Shown here one piece after another: positions 1 through 10,803 of a stretch of DNA of 64,000 bases. The notes beneath the pieces were generated by a model. The model ran no database searches and had not been told where the DNA came from. It saw only the letters and a list, made by a program, of their open reading frames with translations. The DNA comes from an uncultured Alsobacter sp. (lineage in GTDB: Bacteria > Pseudomonadota > Alphaproteobacteria > Rhizobiales > Beijerinckiaceae), in NCBI RefSeq assembly GCF_945952055.1, contig NZ_CAMFHB010000018.1, positions 1 to 64,000 on the forward strand, written 5' to 3'. Each line of letters begins with the position of its first letter. Positions within the stretch are counted from its first letter, which is position 1. A program made the position numbers and the translations under genes.

Positions 1-1075
1 GCGCCGGCGCGTCGACGCGCTGGGCACGACCGAGCCGAACATCCAGCGCCAGGGCGCCGACCGCATTCTCGTGCAGGTCCCGGGTCTGCAGGATCCGCGC
101 CGGCTGAAAGAGATCCTCGGCACTACGGCGCAGCTCGAGTTCCGGCTGGTTGCCGAGCCCGGCGCGGCGCCCGGCGACGTCGAGGTCCTGCCGTCCTCCG
201 AGGAAGGCGGCGGCTCGATGCAGATCGAGCGGCGCGTGATCGTGCAGGGCGAGGACCTGATCGACGCGCAGCCGGCCTTCGACAGCCGGAGCGGCGAGCC
301 GATCGTCAACTTCAAGTTCAACATCCGCGGCGCCCAGCGCTTCGGCCAGGTCACCACGGAGGCCGTGGGCCGCCCGCTGGCGATCGTTCTCGACAAGAAG
401 GTGATCTCGGCGCCGCGCATCCAGACGCCGATCACCGGCGGGTCGGGCCAGATCTCCGGACGCTTCACGGTGGAGCAGGCCAACAACCTCGCCGTCCTGC
501 TGCGCGCCGGCGCCTTGCCCGCGCCGCTGACAATCGTCGAGGAGCGCACGGTCGGCCCGGGTCTCGGCGCCGACTCCATCGAGGCCGGCAAGAAGGCGTC
601 CTGGGTGGCGACCATTCTCGTCGTCGGCTTCATGTTCGTGAGCTACGGCACGTTCGGCTTCTTCGCCAACGTGGCGCTGGGCGTGCACGTGATCCTGATC
701 TTTGCGCTGATGTCGCTGATCGGGTCCACGCTGACGCTTCCGGGCATCGCCGGCATCGTCCTGACGATCGGCACGGCCGTGGACTCCAACGTGCTGATCT
801 ACGAGCGCATCCGCGAGGAGGCGCGCCTCGGACGATCGATGATCTCGTCGCTGGAGGCGGGTTTCCAACGGGCCTTCGCGACCATCGTCGACTCCAACGT
901 CACGATGTTCATCGCCGCCGCCATCCTGTTTTTCCTGGGCTCCGGCCCGGTCAAGGGCTTCGCCGTCACGCTGATCCTCGGCATCATCACGACCGTCGTC
1001 ACCGCGGTGACCATGACGCGCATGATGATCGCGCTCTGGTATCGGTGGGCGAAGCCCGTGAAGTTGCCGTTCTGA
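1..1075 (+). CDS. secD: Protein translocase subunit SecD, C-terminal part (5' end outside window)
   Basis: The reading frame is already open at base 2 and encodes the typical SecD stretch around TTEPNIQRQGADRILVQVPG, so the gene begins before the window; the GTG at 71 is internal. SecD with SecF forms a membrane complex that uses the proton motive force to help pull proteins through SecYEG. What remains is the end of the periplasmic P1 domain (including the ISGRFTVEQANNLAVLLRAG segment) and the C-terminal membrane helices, with the conserved GTAVDSNVLIYERIREE motif holding the functionally important Asp. secF follows after 13 bases, as in most alphaproteobacteria. Confidence 0.96.
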   Translation, partial: RRRVDALGTTEPNIQRQGADRILVQVPGLQDPRRLKEILGTTAQLEFRLVAEPGAAPGDVEVLPSSEEGGGSMQIERRVIVQGEDLIDAQPAFDSRSGEPIVNFKFNIRGAQRFGQVTTEAVGRPLAIVLDKKVISAPRIQTPITGGSGQISGRFTVEQANNLAVLLRAGALPAPLTIVEERTVGPGLGADSIEAGKKASWVATILVVGFMFVSYGTFGFFANVALGVHVILIFALMSLIGSTLTLPGIAGIVLTIGTAVDSNVLIYERIREEARLGRSMISSLEAGFQRAFATIVDSNVTMFIAAAILFFLGSGPVKGFAVTLILGIITTVVTAVTMTRMMIALWYRWAKPVKLPF

Positions 1076-1088
1076 CGGGAGATCGACC

Positions 1089-2084
1089 ATGAAGCTCCTG
1101 CGGATCATTCCCGACGACACCAAGTTCGGCTTCATGCGCTTCCGGCGCGTGAGCTTCCCCTTCTCGGCGCTGCTGTCCGTCCTGGCGGTCGTGTGCTTCT
1201 TCGGCGTGTCGATGAACTTCGGCATCGACTTCACCGGTGGCACGCTCATCGAGATGCAGTCGAAGACCGGCAAGGCCGACATCGCGGCCGTGCGCGAGGC
1301 GGCCACCGATCTCGCCGTGGGCGAGGTCGAGGTCCAGGAATTCGGCGAGAAGGGCGAGGTGTCCATTCGCTTCGGCCTGCAGCCCGGCAACTCGCAGCAG
1401 GAGCGCGAGCGCGCCCAGCAGCGGGCGCAGGAGCGGTTCAAGTCGACCTTCGAGAAGGACTACGAGTTCCGCCGCGTCGAGGTGGTGGGACCGCGCGTCT
1501 CCGGTGAGCTGGTGCAGTCCGGCACGCTCGGCGTCGTGCTCGCCGTCCTCGGCGTGCTCGTCTACCTGTGGTTCCGTTTCGAATGGCAGCTCGCCGTCGG
1601 CGCGGTCATCGCCACGCTCCACGACCTTGTGCTGACGATCGGCTTCTTCGCGATCACGCAGCTCGAGTTCAACATGACCTCGATCGCGGCCATCCTCACC
1701 ATCGTCGGCTATTCGCTGAACGACACCGTGGTGGTGTTCGACCGCATCCGCGAACTGCTCCGCCGCTACAAGAAGATGCCGACGGACGAGCTTCTCGACC
1801 TCGCCATCAACACGACGCTGTCGCGCACCGTGATGACCTCCGTGACCACCATGCTCGCCCTGCTGGCGCTGGTGATCTATGGCGGCCAGGTGATCGCCAG
1901 CTTCTCCTACGCCATGATGTTCGGCGTGGTGATCGGTACCTACTCCTCGATCTTCATCGCGGCGCCGGTGCTCATCTACCTGGGCCTCAAGGTGGGCGCG
2001 GAGGAGAAGGCGGCCGAGCCGGCGGCTGCGGACGCCAAGCCCGCGCGGCGCCGGCCCGGAGCGTCGGAAAGCCCGGCGCAATGA
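1089..2084 (+). CDS. secF: Protein translocase subunit SecF
   Basis: 331 residues, the usual SecF size. It has an N-terminal membrane helix (about 22-42), the FGIDFTGGTLIE motif, a periplasmic domain, and five C-terminal helices with the motif YSLNDTVVVFDRIRE. It partners SecD in proton-driven preprotein translocation. The ATG at 1089 has a GGGAG-like ribosome site 5-9 bases upstream. A short Ala/Lys/Arg-rich tail follows the last helix. Its stop overlaps the ATG of the next gene (ATGA), so secD, secF and the Mth938-like gene are probably translated from one message. Confidence 0.97.
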   Translation: MKLLRIIPDDTKFGFMRFRRVSFPFSALLSVLAVVCFFGVSMNFGIDFTGGTLIEMQSKTGKADIAAVREAATDLAVGEVEVQEFGEKGEVSIRFGLQPGNSQQERERAQQRAQERFKSTFEKDYEFRRVEVVGPRVSGELVQSGTLGVVLAVLGVLVYLWFRFEWQLAVGAVIATLHDLVLTIGFFAITQLEFNMTSIAAILTIVGYSLNDTVVVFDRIRELLRRYKKMPTDELLDLAINTTLSRTVMTSVTTMLALLALVIYGGQVIASFSYAMMFGVVIGTYSSIFIAAPVLIYLGLKVGAEEKAAEPAAADAKPARRRPGASESPAQ

Positions 2085-2467
2085 GCGGCGGGGCCCGCTA
2101 CCAGGGCTTCGTCCCGGGGCGGCACCTGATCGACGCCTACGGCAACGGCGGCTTCCGCTTCGCCGACATGTCGCATCGCGGGTCCATTCTCGCGCTGCCC
2201 TCCGGCGTGCATGCCTGGGCCGTGCAGGGCCCCGAGGACTTGACCCCGGAGGCCTTCGCTCCAGTTGTTGCGGAGGCCGGGACGATATCCGTCCTGCTGC
2301 TCGGCACCGGCGAGACGTTCGCGTTCGTTCCAGACGGCGTGAGGGCTCTTCTCCGGGAGGCCGGGATCAGCGTCGACGCGATGCAGACCGGCGCGGCGGC
2401 GCGGACCTACAACGTGATGGCTGCCGAAAACAGGCCCGTTGCGGCGGCGCTCATCGCCGTCGCCTGA
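2081..2467 (+). CDS. Mth938-like domain protein
   Basis: 128 residues. The open frame extends far upstream inside secF, but the ATG at 2081, overlapping the secF stop, gives a protein beginning MSGGARYQGFVPGRHLIDAY that fits the Mth938/Xcc1710 family (DUF498), whose eukaryotic relative NDUFAF3 is a complex I assembly factor. The core LLLGTGETFAFVP and the C-terminal RTYNVMAAENRPVAAALIA are characteristic. The bacterial function is not settled. Translational coupling to secF and the neighbouring NDUFAF6-like gene suggest a membrane-complex assembly role, which is inference. Confidence 0.88.
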   Translation: MSGGARYQGFVPGRHLIDAYGNGGFRFADMSHRGSILALPSGVHAWAVQGPEDLTPEAFAPVVAEAGTISVLLLGTGETFAFVPDGVRALLREAGISVDAMQTGAAARTYNVMAAENRPVAAALIAVA

Positions 2468-2485
2468 CGGAGCGGGAGAGCCGGA

Positions 2486-3373
2486 ATGACGGAAGTCCTG
2501 ACGACGGCGGACAAGACGTCCGGCGGACCGTCGACAGAAGACCATGTCTCTGCCTTTCTCCGCGAGCAGGACCGCGATCGCTGGTTGAGCACTCTGTTCG
2601 CGCCGGCGGCCGCCCGGCCCGCGCTGCAGGCGCTGTACGCGTTCAACGCCGAGATCGCGCGGGTGCGCGAGATCGTCTCCGATCCGCTTCCGGGTGAGAT
2701 GCGCTACCAGTGGTGGCGGGATGTCCTGGCCGGCCACGGCAGGGGCGAGGTGTCGGCCCACCCCGTCGCCGCCGCCTTGCTGGACACGATCGCGCGCTAT
2801 CGCCTCCCGCTCAGCGCCTTCGAGCATCTCATCGAGGCCCGGACCTTCGATCTCTATGACGATCCGATGCCTTCGCTCGGCGACCTGGAGGGGTATTGCG
2901 GGGAGACGTCGTCGGCGCTGGTCCGCCTCGCGAGCCTGGTGCTCGCCGACGGCCGCGATCCGGGCGGCGCCGATTCGGCCGGGCATGCCGGCGTCGCCTA
3001 TGCCATGACGGGCCTGCTGCGGGCTCTGCCCTGGCACGCCTCGCAGGGGCTGGTGATGCTGCCGTCCGACCGCATGACGGCGCACGGGGTGAGCCGGGAC
3101 GACGTGCTGAGAGGCCGCGATTCGCAGGGGCTGCGGGATCTGCTCGCGGAGATGCGCGGCATCGTGCGGCGCCACCTGGCACAGACCCGCGCCCGCATCG
3201 GCGAGGTGTCGCCCGCCATTGCGCCGGCGTTCCTGCCGGTCGCCCTGGTCGAGCCCTATCTCGCCCGGATGGAGCGGCCCGACTACGCGCCGTTCCAGAC
3301 GGCGGTCGACCTGCCCGGGTGGCGCAAGGTCGGGCGCCTGTGGCTCGCCGGCTGGCGCGCGCGGATCCCGTGA
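2486..3373 (+). CDS. Squalene/phytoene synthase family protein (NDUFAF6-like)
   Basis: 295 residues with the isoprenoid synthase-like helical fold: LQALYAFNAEIARVREIVSD near residues 50-70, RYQWWRDVL near 75, and YCGETSSALVRLA near 138. The two Asp-rich DxxxD motifs that bind prenyl diphosphate magnesium in true squalene or phytoene synthases are not recognisable (NAEIARVRE at the first site and a YCGETSSA-type second site), which matches the NDUFAF6-like subgroup. Co-location with the Mth938/NDUFAF3-like gene supports a respiratory complex assembly role over carotenoid synthesis. It starts 18 bases after the preceding gene, with GGGAGA as ribosome site. Confidence 0.8.
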   Translation: MTEVLTTADKTSGGPSTEDHVSAFLREQDRDRWLSTLFAPAAARPALQALYAFNAEIARVREIVSDPLPGEMRYQWWRDVLAGHGRGEVSAHPVAAALLDTIARYRLPLSAFEHLIEARTFDLYDDPMPSLGDLEGYCGETSSALVRLASLVLADGRDPGGADSAGHAGVAYAMTGLLRALPWHASQGLVMLPSDRMTAHGVSRDDVLRGRDSQGLRDLLAEMRGIVRRHLAQTRARIGEVSPAIAPAFLPVALVEPYLARMERPDYAPFQTAVDLPGWRKVGRLWLAGWRARIP

Positions 3374-3400
3374 TCCCGGCGCGCGCCGCGCCCGCCGGGA

Positions 3401-4813
3401 TCACTCGGCGGCGATGCGCGCCGCGCCGGAGATCCAGGTCTCCATGTCCACCTTGGCGCGGGCGGTGAGCGCCCTCTTGCGCGCGATCGCCTTCTCGGTT
3501 CCGCGCAGGCGCTTGCCGTCCGGAGACTTCGGGGCGTGGTCGAGCGGCGGGAACAGGCCGAAATTCACGTTCATCGGCTGGAAGGACGGCGGCCCCTCGT
3601 CGATGGTCGGGATGTGGCCGCCGGTGATGTGGTTGAGCAGGGCGCCCATGGCCGTGGTCGCCGGCGGCGCCTGCAGGGCGCGCCCGGTGCGCTCCGCCGC
3701 GGCGAAGAGGCCGGCGAGCAGCCCCATCGCGGCGCTCTCCACATAGCCTTCGCAGCCGGTGATCTGGCCAGCGAACCGCAGCCGCGGCTCGGCCTTCAGC
3801 CGAAGCATCGGATCGAGGACCCGCGGCGAGTCGAGGTAGGTGTTGCGGTGCAGGCCGCCCAGGCGCGCGAACTCGGCGTTTTCCAGGCCGGGTATGGTGC
3901 GGAACAGGCGCACCTGCTCGCCGTGCTTCAGCTTCGTCTGGAAGCCCACCATGTTGTAGAGCGTGCCCAACGCATTGTCTTGGCGCAGCTGGACGATGCC
4001 GTAGGGCTTCACGGTCGGGTTGTGCGGATTGGTGAGGCCCACGGGCTTCATCGGGCCGTGGCGCAGCGTCTCGGGTCCGCGCTCGGCCATGATCTCGATC
4101 GGCAGGCAGCCGTTGAAGTAGGGCGTATTGGCTTCCCATTCCTTGAACGAGGTCTTCTCGCCGGCCACCAGCCCCGCGACGAAGGCCTCGTACTGCTCGC
4201 GGTCGAGAGGGCAGTTGATGTAGTCGGCGCCGGTGCCGCCCGGGCCGGTCTTGTCGTACCGGGACTGGAACCAGGCCACGCCCATGTCGATCGAGTCGCG
4301 ATGGACGATGGGGGCGATGGCGTCGAAGAAGGCCAGCGACGTCTCGCCGCTGCGCTCGCGGATGGCGTCGGCGAGGGCGGGAGAGGTGAGGGGGCCGGTG
4401 GCCACGATCACGCAGTCCCACTCGGGCGGCGGCAGGCCGGCGACCTCCTCGCGACGAATGGTGACGAGCGGATGGGCCTCGAGGGCGGCCGACACGGCGG
4501 CGGCGAACCCGTCACGGTCCACGGCCAGCGCTCCACCGGCCGGCACCTGGTGCCGGTCGCCGCACGACATGATCAGCGAATCGAGGCGCCGGAGCTCGTG
4601 GTGGAGCAGCCCGACGGCATTCGTGTCCGAGTCGTCGGAGCGGAACGAGTTGGAGCAGACGAGCTCGGCGAGGAGGGTCGTCTTGTGGGCGTCGGTGCCA
4701 CGCACCGGCCGCATCTCGTGGAGGACCACGGGCACGCCGGCCTTGGCGACCTGCCAGGCGGCCTCCGAACCGGCGAGACCACCGCCGACGATATGAATGG
4801 GGTTCTGCGTCAT
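3401..4813 (-). CDS. trmFO: Methylenetetrahydrofolate--tRNA-(uracil-5-)-methyltransferase TrmFO
   Basis: 470 residues. It makes 5-methyluridine at position 54 of tRNA using methylenetetrahydrofolate and FADH2. Visible evidence: N-terminal FAD-binding [52 protein letters not shown], then [14 protein letters not shown] and [16 protein letters not shown]. The cysteines in LVCSNSF and NGCLPIE correspond to the family's conserved, catalytically implicated cysteines. The ATG at 4813 is immediately followed by the Rossmann motif. The gene converges on the squalene synthase-like gene with a gap of 27 bases. Confidence 0.96.
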   Translation of the reverse strand: MTQNPIHIVGGGLAGSEAAWQVAKAGVPVVLHEMRPVRGTDAHKTTLLAELVCSNSFRSDDSDTNAVGLLHHELRRLDSLIMSCGDRHQVPAGGALAVDRDGFAAAVSAALEAHPLVTIRREEVAGLPPPEWDCVIVATGPLTSPALADAIRERSGETSLAFFDAIAPIVHRDSIDMGVAWFQSRYDKTGPGGTGADYINCPLDREQYEAFVAGLVAGEKTSFKEWEANTPYFNGCLPIEIMAERGPETLRHGPMKPVGLTNPHNPTVKPYGIVQLRQDNALGTLYNMVGFQTKLKHGEQVRLFRTIPGLENAEFARLGGLHRNTYLDSPRVLDPMLRLKAEPRLRFAGQITGCEGYVESAAMGLLAGLFAAAERTGRALQAPPATTAMGALLNHITGGHIPTIDEGPPSFQPMNVNFGLFPPLDHAPKSPDGKRLRGTEKAIARKRALTARAKVDMETWISGAARIAAE

Positions 4814-4870
4814 GGCGCGGACCCTAATTCATTTTCGGCCGGGAGGCACGAGTGGGGCGAAGGGTCAGTA

Positions 4871-4946
4871 GCGGGTGGCGAATAGCGAATGGCGAACAGG
4901 GGCTCGCGGGATCGCCCTACTCGCCATTCGCCATGCGCTGCTCGCA
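4871..4946. repeat. Imperfect inverted repeat (GGCGAATAGCGAATGGCGAA type)
   Basis: Tandem GGCGAAT-like units at about 4875-4897 face a complementary TCGCCATTCGCCAT unit at about 4921-4934. The right unit is the reverse complement of the left, so the segment can fold as a hairpin. It lies between the trmFO start and the DUF1127 terminator. It resembles a dispersed intergenic repeat; no second copy occurs in this window. Confidence 0.6.
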
Positions 4947-4950
4947 GAGC

Positions 4951-4985
4951 AAAAAAAACGCCCGCCGCGAGGGGTGCGGCGGGCG
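4951..4985 (-). terminator. Rho-independent terminator of the DUF1127 gene
   Basis: On the minus strand a 10-bp GC stem (CGCCCGCCGC / GCGGCGGGCG) with a 7-base loop is followed directly by eight T residues. It lies 54 bases past the DUF1127 stop codon. Confidence 0.9.
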
Positions 4986-5038
4986 CAGGCGTCGTCAGGC
5001 CGAGGGAGGGGATACGGCCTTCAGACGAAACGGGGCAA

Positions 5039-5197
5039 TCAGCCGCGGGCGTGCTTCTTCGCGATGAAGCGAATGTCGCCGCGGGCGATGCCGAGATCGC
5101 TGAGGTCACGGTCGGAGAGCTGGGAGAGCTCACGGACGGTGGTGCGGTAACGGTTCCAGGTGCGCAGGCGCTTGGCGAGCTTGTCGACGGTCAGCAT
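5039..5197 (-). CDS. DUF1127 family small protein
   Basis: 52 residues: starts MLTVDKLAKRLRTWNRYRTT, continues VRELSQLSDRDLSDLGIARG and ends in a basic IRFIAKKHARG. The LSDRDLxDLGIxRxDI block is the hallmark of DUF1127 (YjiS-like) proteins, small Arg-rich proteins abundant in Rhizobiales. Members have been linked to phosphate, carbon/nitrogen and RNA-related phenotypes, but the molecular role is unsettled. The gene stands alone with its own strong terminator and a long upstream region. GGAGCACC, 3-10 bases before the ATG, is a plausible ribosome site. Confidence 0.9.
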   Translation of the reverse strand: MLTVDKLAKRLRTWNRYRTTVRELSQLSDRDLSDLGIARGDIRFIAKKHARG

Positions 5198-5481
5198 GGT
5201 GGTGCTCCAACTTTGTGTGCAGTGCGGTAAGGGTCAGGGAGGTCAGTGATTTTCCGGTTCGGAAGAACGCCGGCCTCAGTGATTTGTTGCACTGCATATA
5301 CGCCCCGGGTCCGGGGGCTGCCAGAAGCGGGACAACAGCTCTGTCCTTTTGATTTTGCATGGCTGATTGCCAAAACGTTAATCGCCTTGCATGGCCCGCA
5401 TGGCGCTCGTGTGGCTTTAAGCTCTGAATTTGCAGCGATTTTCGTGACAAATGCCCGTCATGAACCGGCTAGCGAGCCACG
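5198..5481. other. Intergenic region upstream of the DUF1127 gene
   Basis: About 280 bases without a credible gene, visibly less GC-rich than the surroundings (for example 5330-5460). It should carry the DUF1127 promoter and leader. On the minus strand the octamer ATCACTGA occurs twice (around 5242 and 5278), but I cannot assign a promoter class. Confidence 0.5.
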
Positions 5482-5504
5482 AAAAAGGGGCCCTCGCGGG
5501 CCCC
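5482..5504 (-). terminator. Rho-independent terminator of uvrA
   Basis: Stem GGGGCCC/GGGCCCC (5487-5493 with 5498-5504) and a 4-base loop, followed on the minus strand by TTTTT at 5486-5482. It lies 54 bases past the uvrA stop. Confidence 0.85.
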
Positions 5505-5558
5505 TCGAAGCGGTCGTTGCACTTGAAACCATTGGCAAATCCGCACTTGTGCGGATGC

Positions 5559-8489
<2,931 letters not shown>

Positions 8490-8643
8490 TGGCGGCCCCC
8501 GGCGTAGCTGGCGCCGCTGCCGCCGGAGGACCGGCGGGAGTGGCGGATGGCGTGTTGTCCCGATCTCCCGCCATTACCTAGTGCACCAGGGAACGGTGCA
8601 ACAGGGCAAAGCGTCACTTGCCGGTGTATCGTGCGCCTGATAA

Positions 8644-8658
8644 GAACACAACAGGAAC
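8644..8658. promoter_or_regulatory. LexA (SOS) operator between uvrA and ssb
   Basis: The sequence GAAC-ACAACAG-GAAC matches exactly the alphaproteobacterial LexA direct repeat GAAC-N7-GAAC (GTTC-N7-GTTC on the other strand). It lies 155 bases upstream of the uvrA start and 96 upstream of ssb, in the divergent promoter region, so it could repress both. Confidence 0.85.
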
Positions 8659-8753
8659 ATTCAGTGCGGGCCGTGTGGATAACCGGCCCTTCGCGCCCCT
8701 GACAGGACGTCGATGGGGTAAGGTCGCCGCCACATCTGAGCGAGGAGAGTGCC

Positions 8754-9287
8754 ATGGCGGGCAGCGTCAACAAGGTCATTCTGGTGGGCAATCTGGGGCG
8801 TGACCCCGAGGTGCGCCGCCTCAACAACGGCGAGCCGGTCGTGAACTTCAGCGTCGCGACCTCCGAGACGTGGCGCGACAAGGCCAGCGGCGAGCGCAAG
8901 GAGCGCACCGAGTGGCACAACGTCGTGATCTTCAACGAGAATCTCGCCCGGATCGCCGAGCAGTACCTGAAGAAGGGCTCCAAGGTGTATCTGGAGGGCC
9001 AGCTCCAGTCGCGCAAGTACACCGACAAGACAGGCGCCGAGCGCACCGCCACGGAAGTGGTGCTGCAGCGCTTCCGCGGCGAGCTCACGCTGCTCGACGG
9101 TCGCGGCCAGGGCGGCGACATGGGTGACGACGGCGGCTACGGCGGCGGGCAGTCCTTCGGCGGCGGCGGCGGCGGTGGCCGCGGAGGCGACTTCGGACGC
9201 TCCTCGCCCATGGAGCGCCGTCCCGCTCCCGCCGGTGGTGGCGGCGGACGCCCTGCGCCGGACCTCGACGACGACATCCCGTTCTGA
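8754..9287 (+). CDS. ssb: Single-stranded DNA-binding protein
   Basis: 177 residues. An OB fold covers about residues 1-112 ([20 protein letters not shown], then [20 protein letters not shown]), followed by a flexible Gly-rich linker ([13 protein letters not shown]) and the acidic tip DLDDDIPF that recruits repair and replication partners. The ribosome site GAGGAGAG sits 5-12 bases before the ATG. It shares a divergent promoter region and LexA box with uvrA, as in many Rhizobiales. Confidence 0.98.
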   Translation: MAGSVNKVILVGNLGRDPEVRRLNNGEPVVNFSVATSETWRDKASGERKERTEWHNVVIFNENLARIAEQYLKKGSKVYLEGQLQSRKYTDKTGAERTATEVVLQRFRGELTLLDGRGQGGDMGDDGGYGGGQSFGGGGGGGRGGDFGRSSPMERRPAPAGGGGGRPAPDLDDDIPF

Positions 9288-9380
9288 GCGACGGACCGAG
9301 AGGTTTTGACGACTCCTCGAAGATGGGCCTCAGCTCGTTTTCGACCGCGCGCCCACCTTCCAGCCGTCCTGCCCGGGCTT

Positions 9381-9650
9381 GGCCCTTGGGGATGCACACA
9401 AGTGATTGTGGACGGCTGAGCGCTCTTTCCCTCCCCTGTAGGGGAGGGTGGATCGCGCGAAGCGCGAGACGGGCGGGGGCGGTGCGGCAGGACCTGGCGC
9501 GGCGACAGGGCCGGCCCCGGCATATCCGCCTCATTCTTTGCAGCTGTCCCCACCCGTCAGCCGCTTTGCGGCTGCCACCCTCCCCTGCAGGGGAGGGAGA
9601 GCGCCCTTCCTTCGGGTTCGAGTGAGATGTGTGAATCCCGAAGGGCTTGG
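9381..9650. repeat. Long nested inverted-repeat element (about 270 bp)
   Basis: Three pairs of arms are nested. Outer arms: GCCCTTGGGGATGCACACA at 9382 faces TGTGTGAATCCCGAAGGGC at 9630. Middle arms: about 9418-9451 and 9576-9604, each containing CCCTCCCCTG(T/C)AGGGGAGGG, itself palindromic. Inner arms: a GCGAAGCGC / GCTTTGCGGC type hairpin next to ACGGGYGGG. It looks like a non-autonomous, MITE- or REP-like intergenic element with no coding capacity. Together with the repeat at 9643-9720 it accounts for much of the gene-free stretch 9288-9943; I see nothing else recognisable there. Confidence 0.6.
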
Positions 9651-9720
9651 CCCGGGCATCCACGGCTTGCCGGGGCCGTCCTGAAGTCGTGGATGGCCGG
9701 GCCAAGCCCGGCCAAGACGC
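9643..9720. repeat. Dispersed intergenic palindrome, copy 1 of 5
   Basis: An imperfect palindrome: left arm GGGCTTGGCCCGGGCATCCA, spacer, right arm ending GTGGATGGCCGGGCCAAGCC CGGCCAAGACG. Other copies are at 16101, 22544, 56247 and 61014. This one lies between ssb and the DUF2189 gene. Confidence 0.85.
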
Positions 9721-9943
9721 GGAGAGAGGGTGGCAAGCCGACGGCCTGATGGCCCGCAGGACCGTCGCGACATGCTGACGGGTGGATCCCCCCGACAGCG
9801 TTGGGACGCCGAACCGTTCCGTCGTTCGCGCCGCCCTTGCTTCGGGCGGCACCTATGGCATCCTTTTCGGGCGCGCAACATGGCGCGCCGGCCTTCCCCC
9901 GAGGCCAGCCAGAGCCTCGACTTGGAAACGCCAGGGGATCCCG

Positions 9944-10750
9944 ATGAGCGACAGCAGCGGCGCCGTGCCTGCGGGAGAGGATGCCGTTCGGCGTCCCGAG
10001 CCCGTCATCCGCACCATCTCCCGTCACGACGTGGTCGAGGCCCTGGCCGCCGGCCTGCGCGATTTCCAGGCCGCGCCGCTCTACGGGCTCTTCTTCGGCG
10101 GCATCTACGCGCTGGGCGGCATCGTCGTCGTCCTGTCGGCCGCGTCCTGGGGGATGGCCTACCTGGCCTATCCGCTGGCGGCGGGCTTCGCCCTGGTCGG
10201 CCCGTTCGTGGCCGTTGGGCTCTACGAGGTCTCGCGGCGCAGGGAGGCCGGCGAGCCGCTCAGCTGGGGCGCCGTGCTCGGCGCCGTCACCGCGCAGGGC
10301 AAGCGCGAACTCGGCTGGATGGCCTTCGTCACGGTCTTCCTGTTCATCCTGTGGATGTACCAGGTGCGCCTGCTGCTCGCCCTGTTCTTCGGCTTCCAGC
10401 CGATCACCTCGGCGAGCTTCCTCGATCAGCTCTTCGGCACGCCCGAGGGCTGGCTGTTCCTGGCCATCGGCCATGCCGACGGCGCCATCCTCTCGCTGGT
10501 CCTGTTCTCGTTGACGGTCGTGTCCTTCCCGCTCCTGATGGAGCGGGACGTGGACTTCATCACGGCCATGATCACGAGCGTCCGCTCCGTGGCGAGGAAC
10601 CCCGTGCCCATGATCGGCTGGGCCGTCGTCGTGGTGGTCCTGCTGATCCTGGCGATCGCGCCCGCCTTCCTGGGCCTCTTCGTGGTGCTGCCGGTGCTGG
10701 GCCACACCACCTGGCATCTTTATCGCCGCCTCGTCGCCCCTCAGGCGTGA
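9944..10750 (+). CDS. DUF2189 family integral membrane protein
   Basis: 268 residues. The frame is open from 9782, but the ATG at 9944, preceded by AGGGGATC, gives a sensible start (MSDSSGAVPAGEDAVRRPEP). A short cytoplasmic segment leads to LRDFQAAPLYGLFFGGIYAL and then about six hydrophobic helices. This matches the DUF2189 family of predicted membrane proteins common in alphaproteobacteria; function unknown. The M20 peptidase gene follows 53 bases later in the same direction. Confidence 0.85.
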   Translation: MSDSSGAVPAGEDAVRRPEPVIRTISRHDVVEALAAGLRDFQAAPLYGLFFGGIYALGGIVVVLSAASWGMAYLAYPLAAGFALVGPFVAVGLYEVSRRREAGEPLSWGAVLGAVTAQGKRELGWMAFVTVFLFILWMYQVRLLLALFFGFQPITSASFLDQLFGTPEGWLFLAIGHADGAILSLVLFSLTVVSFPLLMERDVDFITAMITSVRSVARNPVPMIGWAVVVVVLLILAIAPAFLGLFVVLPVLGHTTWHLYRRLVAPQA

Positions 10751-10803
10751 CCGCGCCGGCGCGCCGGCCTACCCTTGCCGCCTGGAATCGCGAGGGTGGG
10801 CCG

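Noticed and set aside
999-2081. A 360-codon frame antisense to secF
   Set aside because: Low-complexity His/Glu/Arg-rich translation with no family resemblance, lying entirely over secF.
9420-9604. CCCTCCCCTGNAGGGGAGGG hairpins as a CRISPR-like array
   Set aside because: Only two inverted copies, no regular direct repeats or spacers, and no cas genes in the window.
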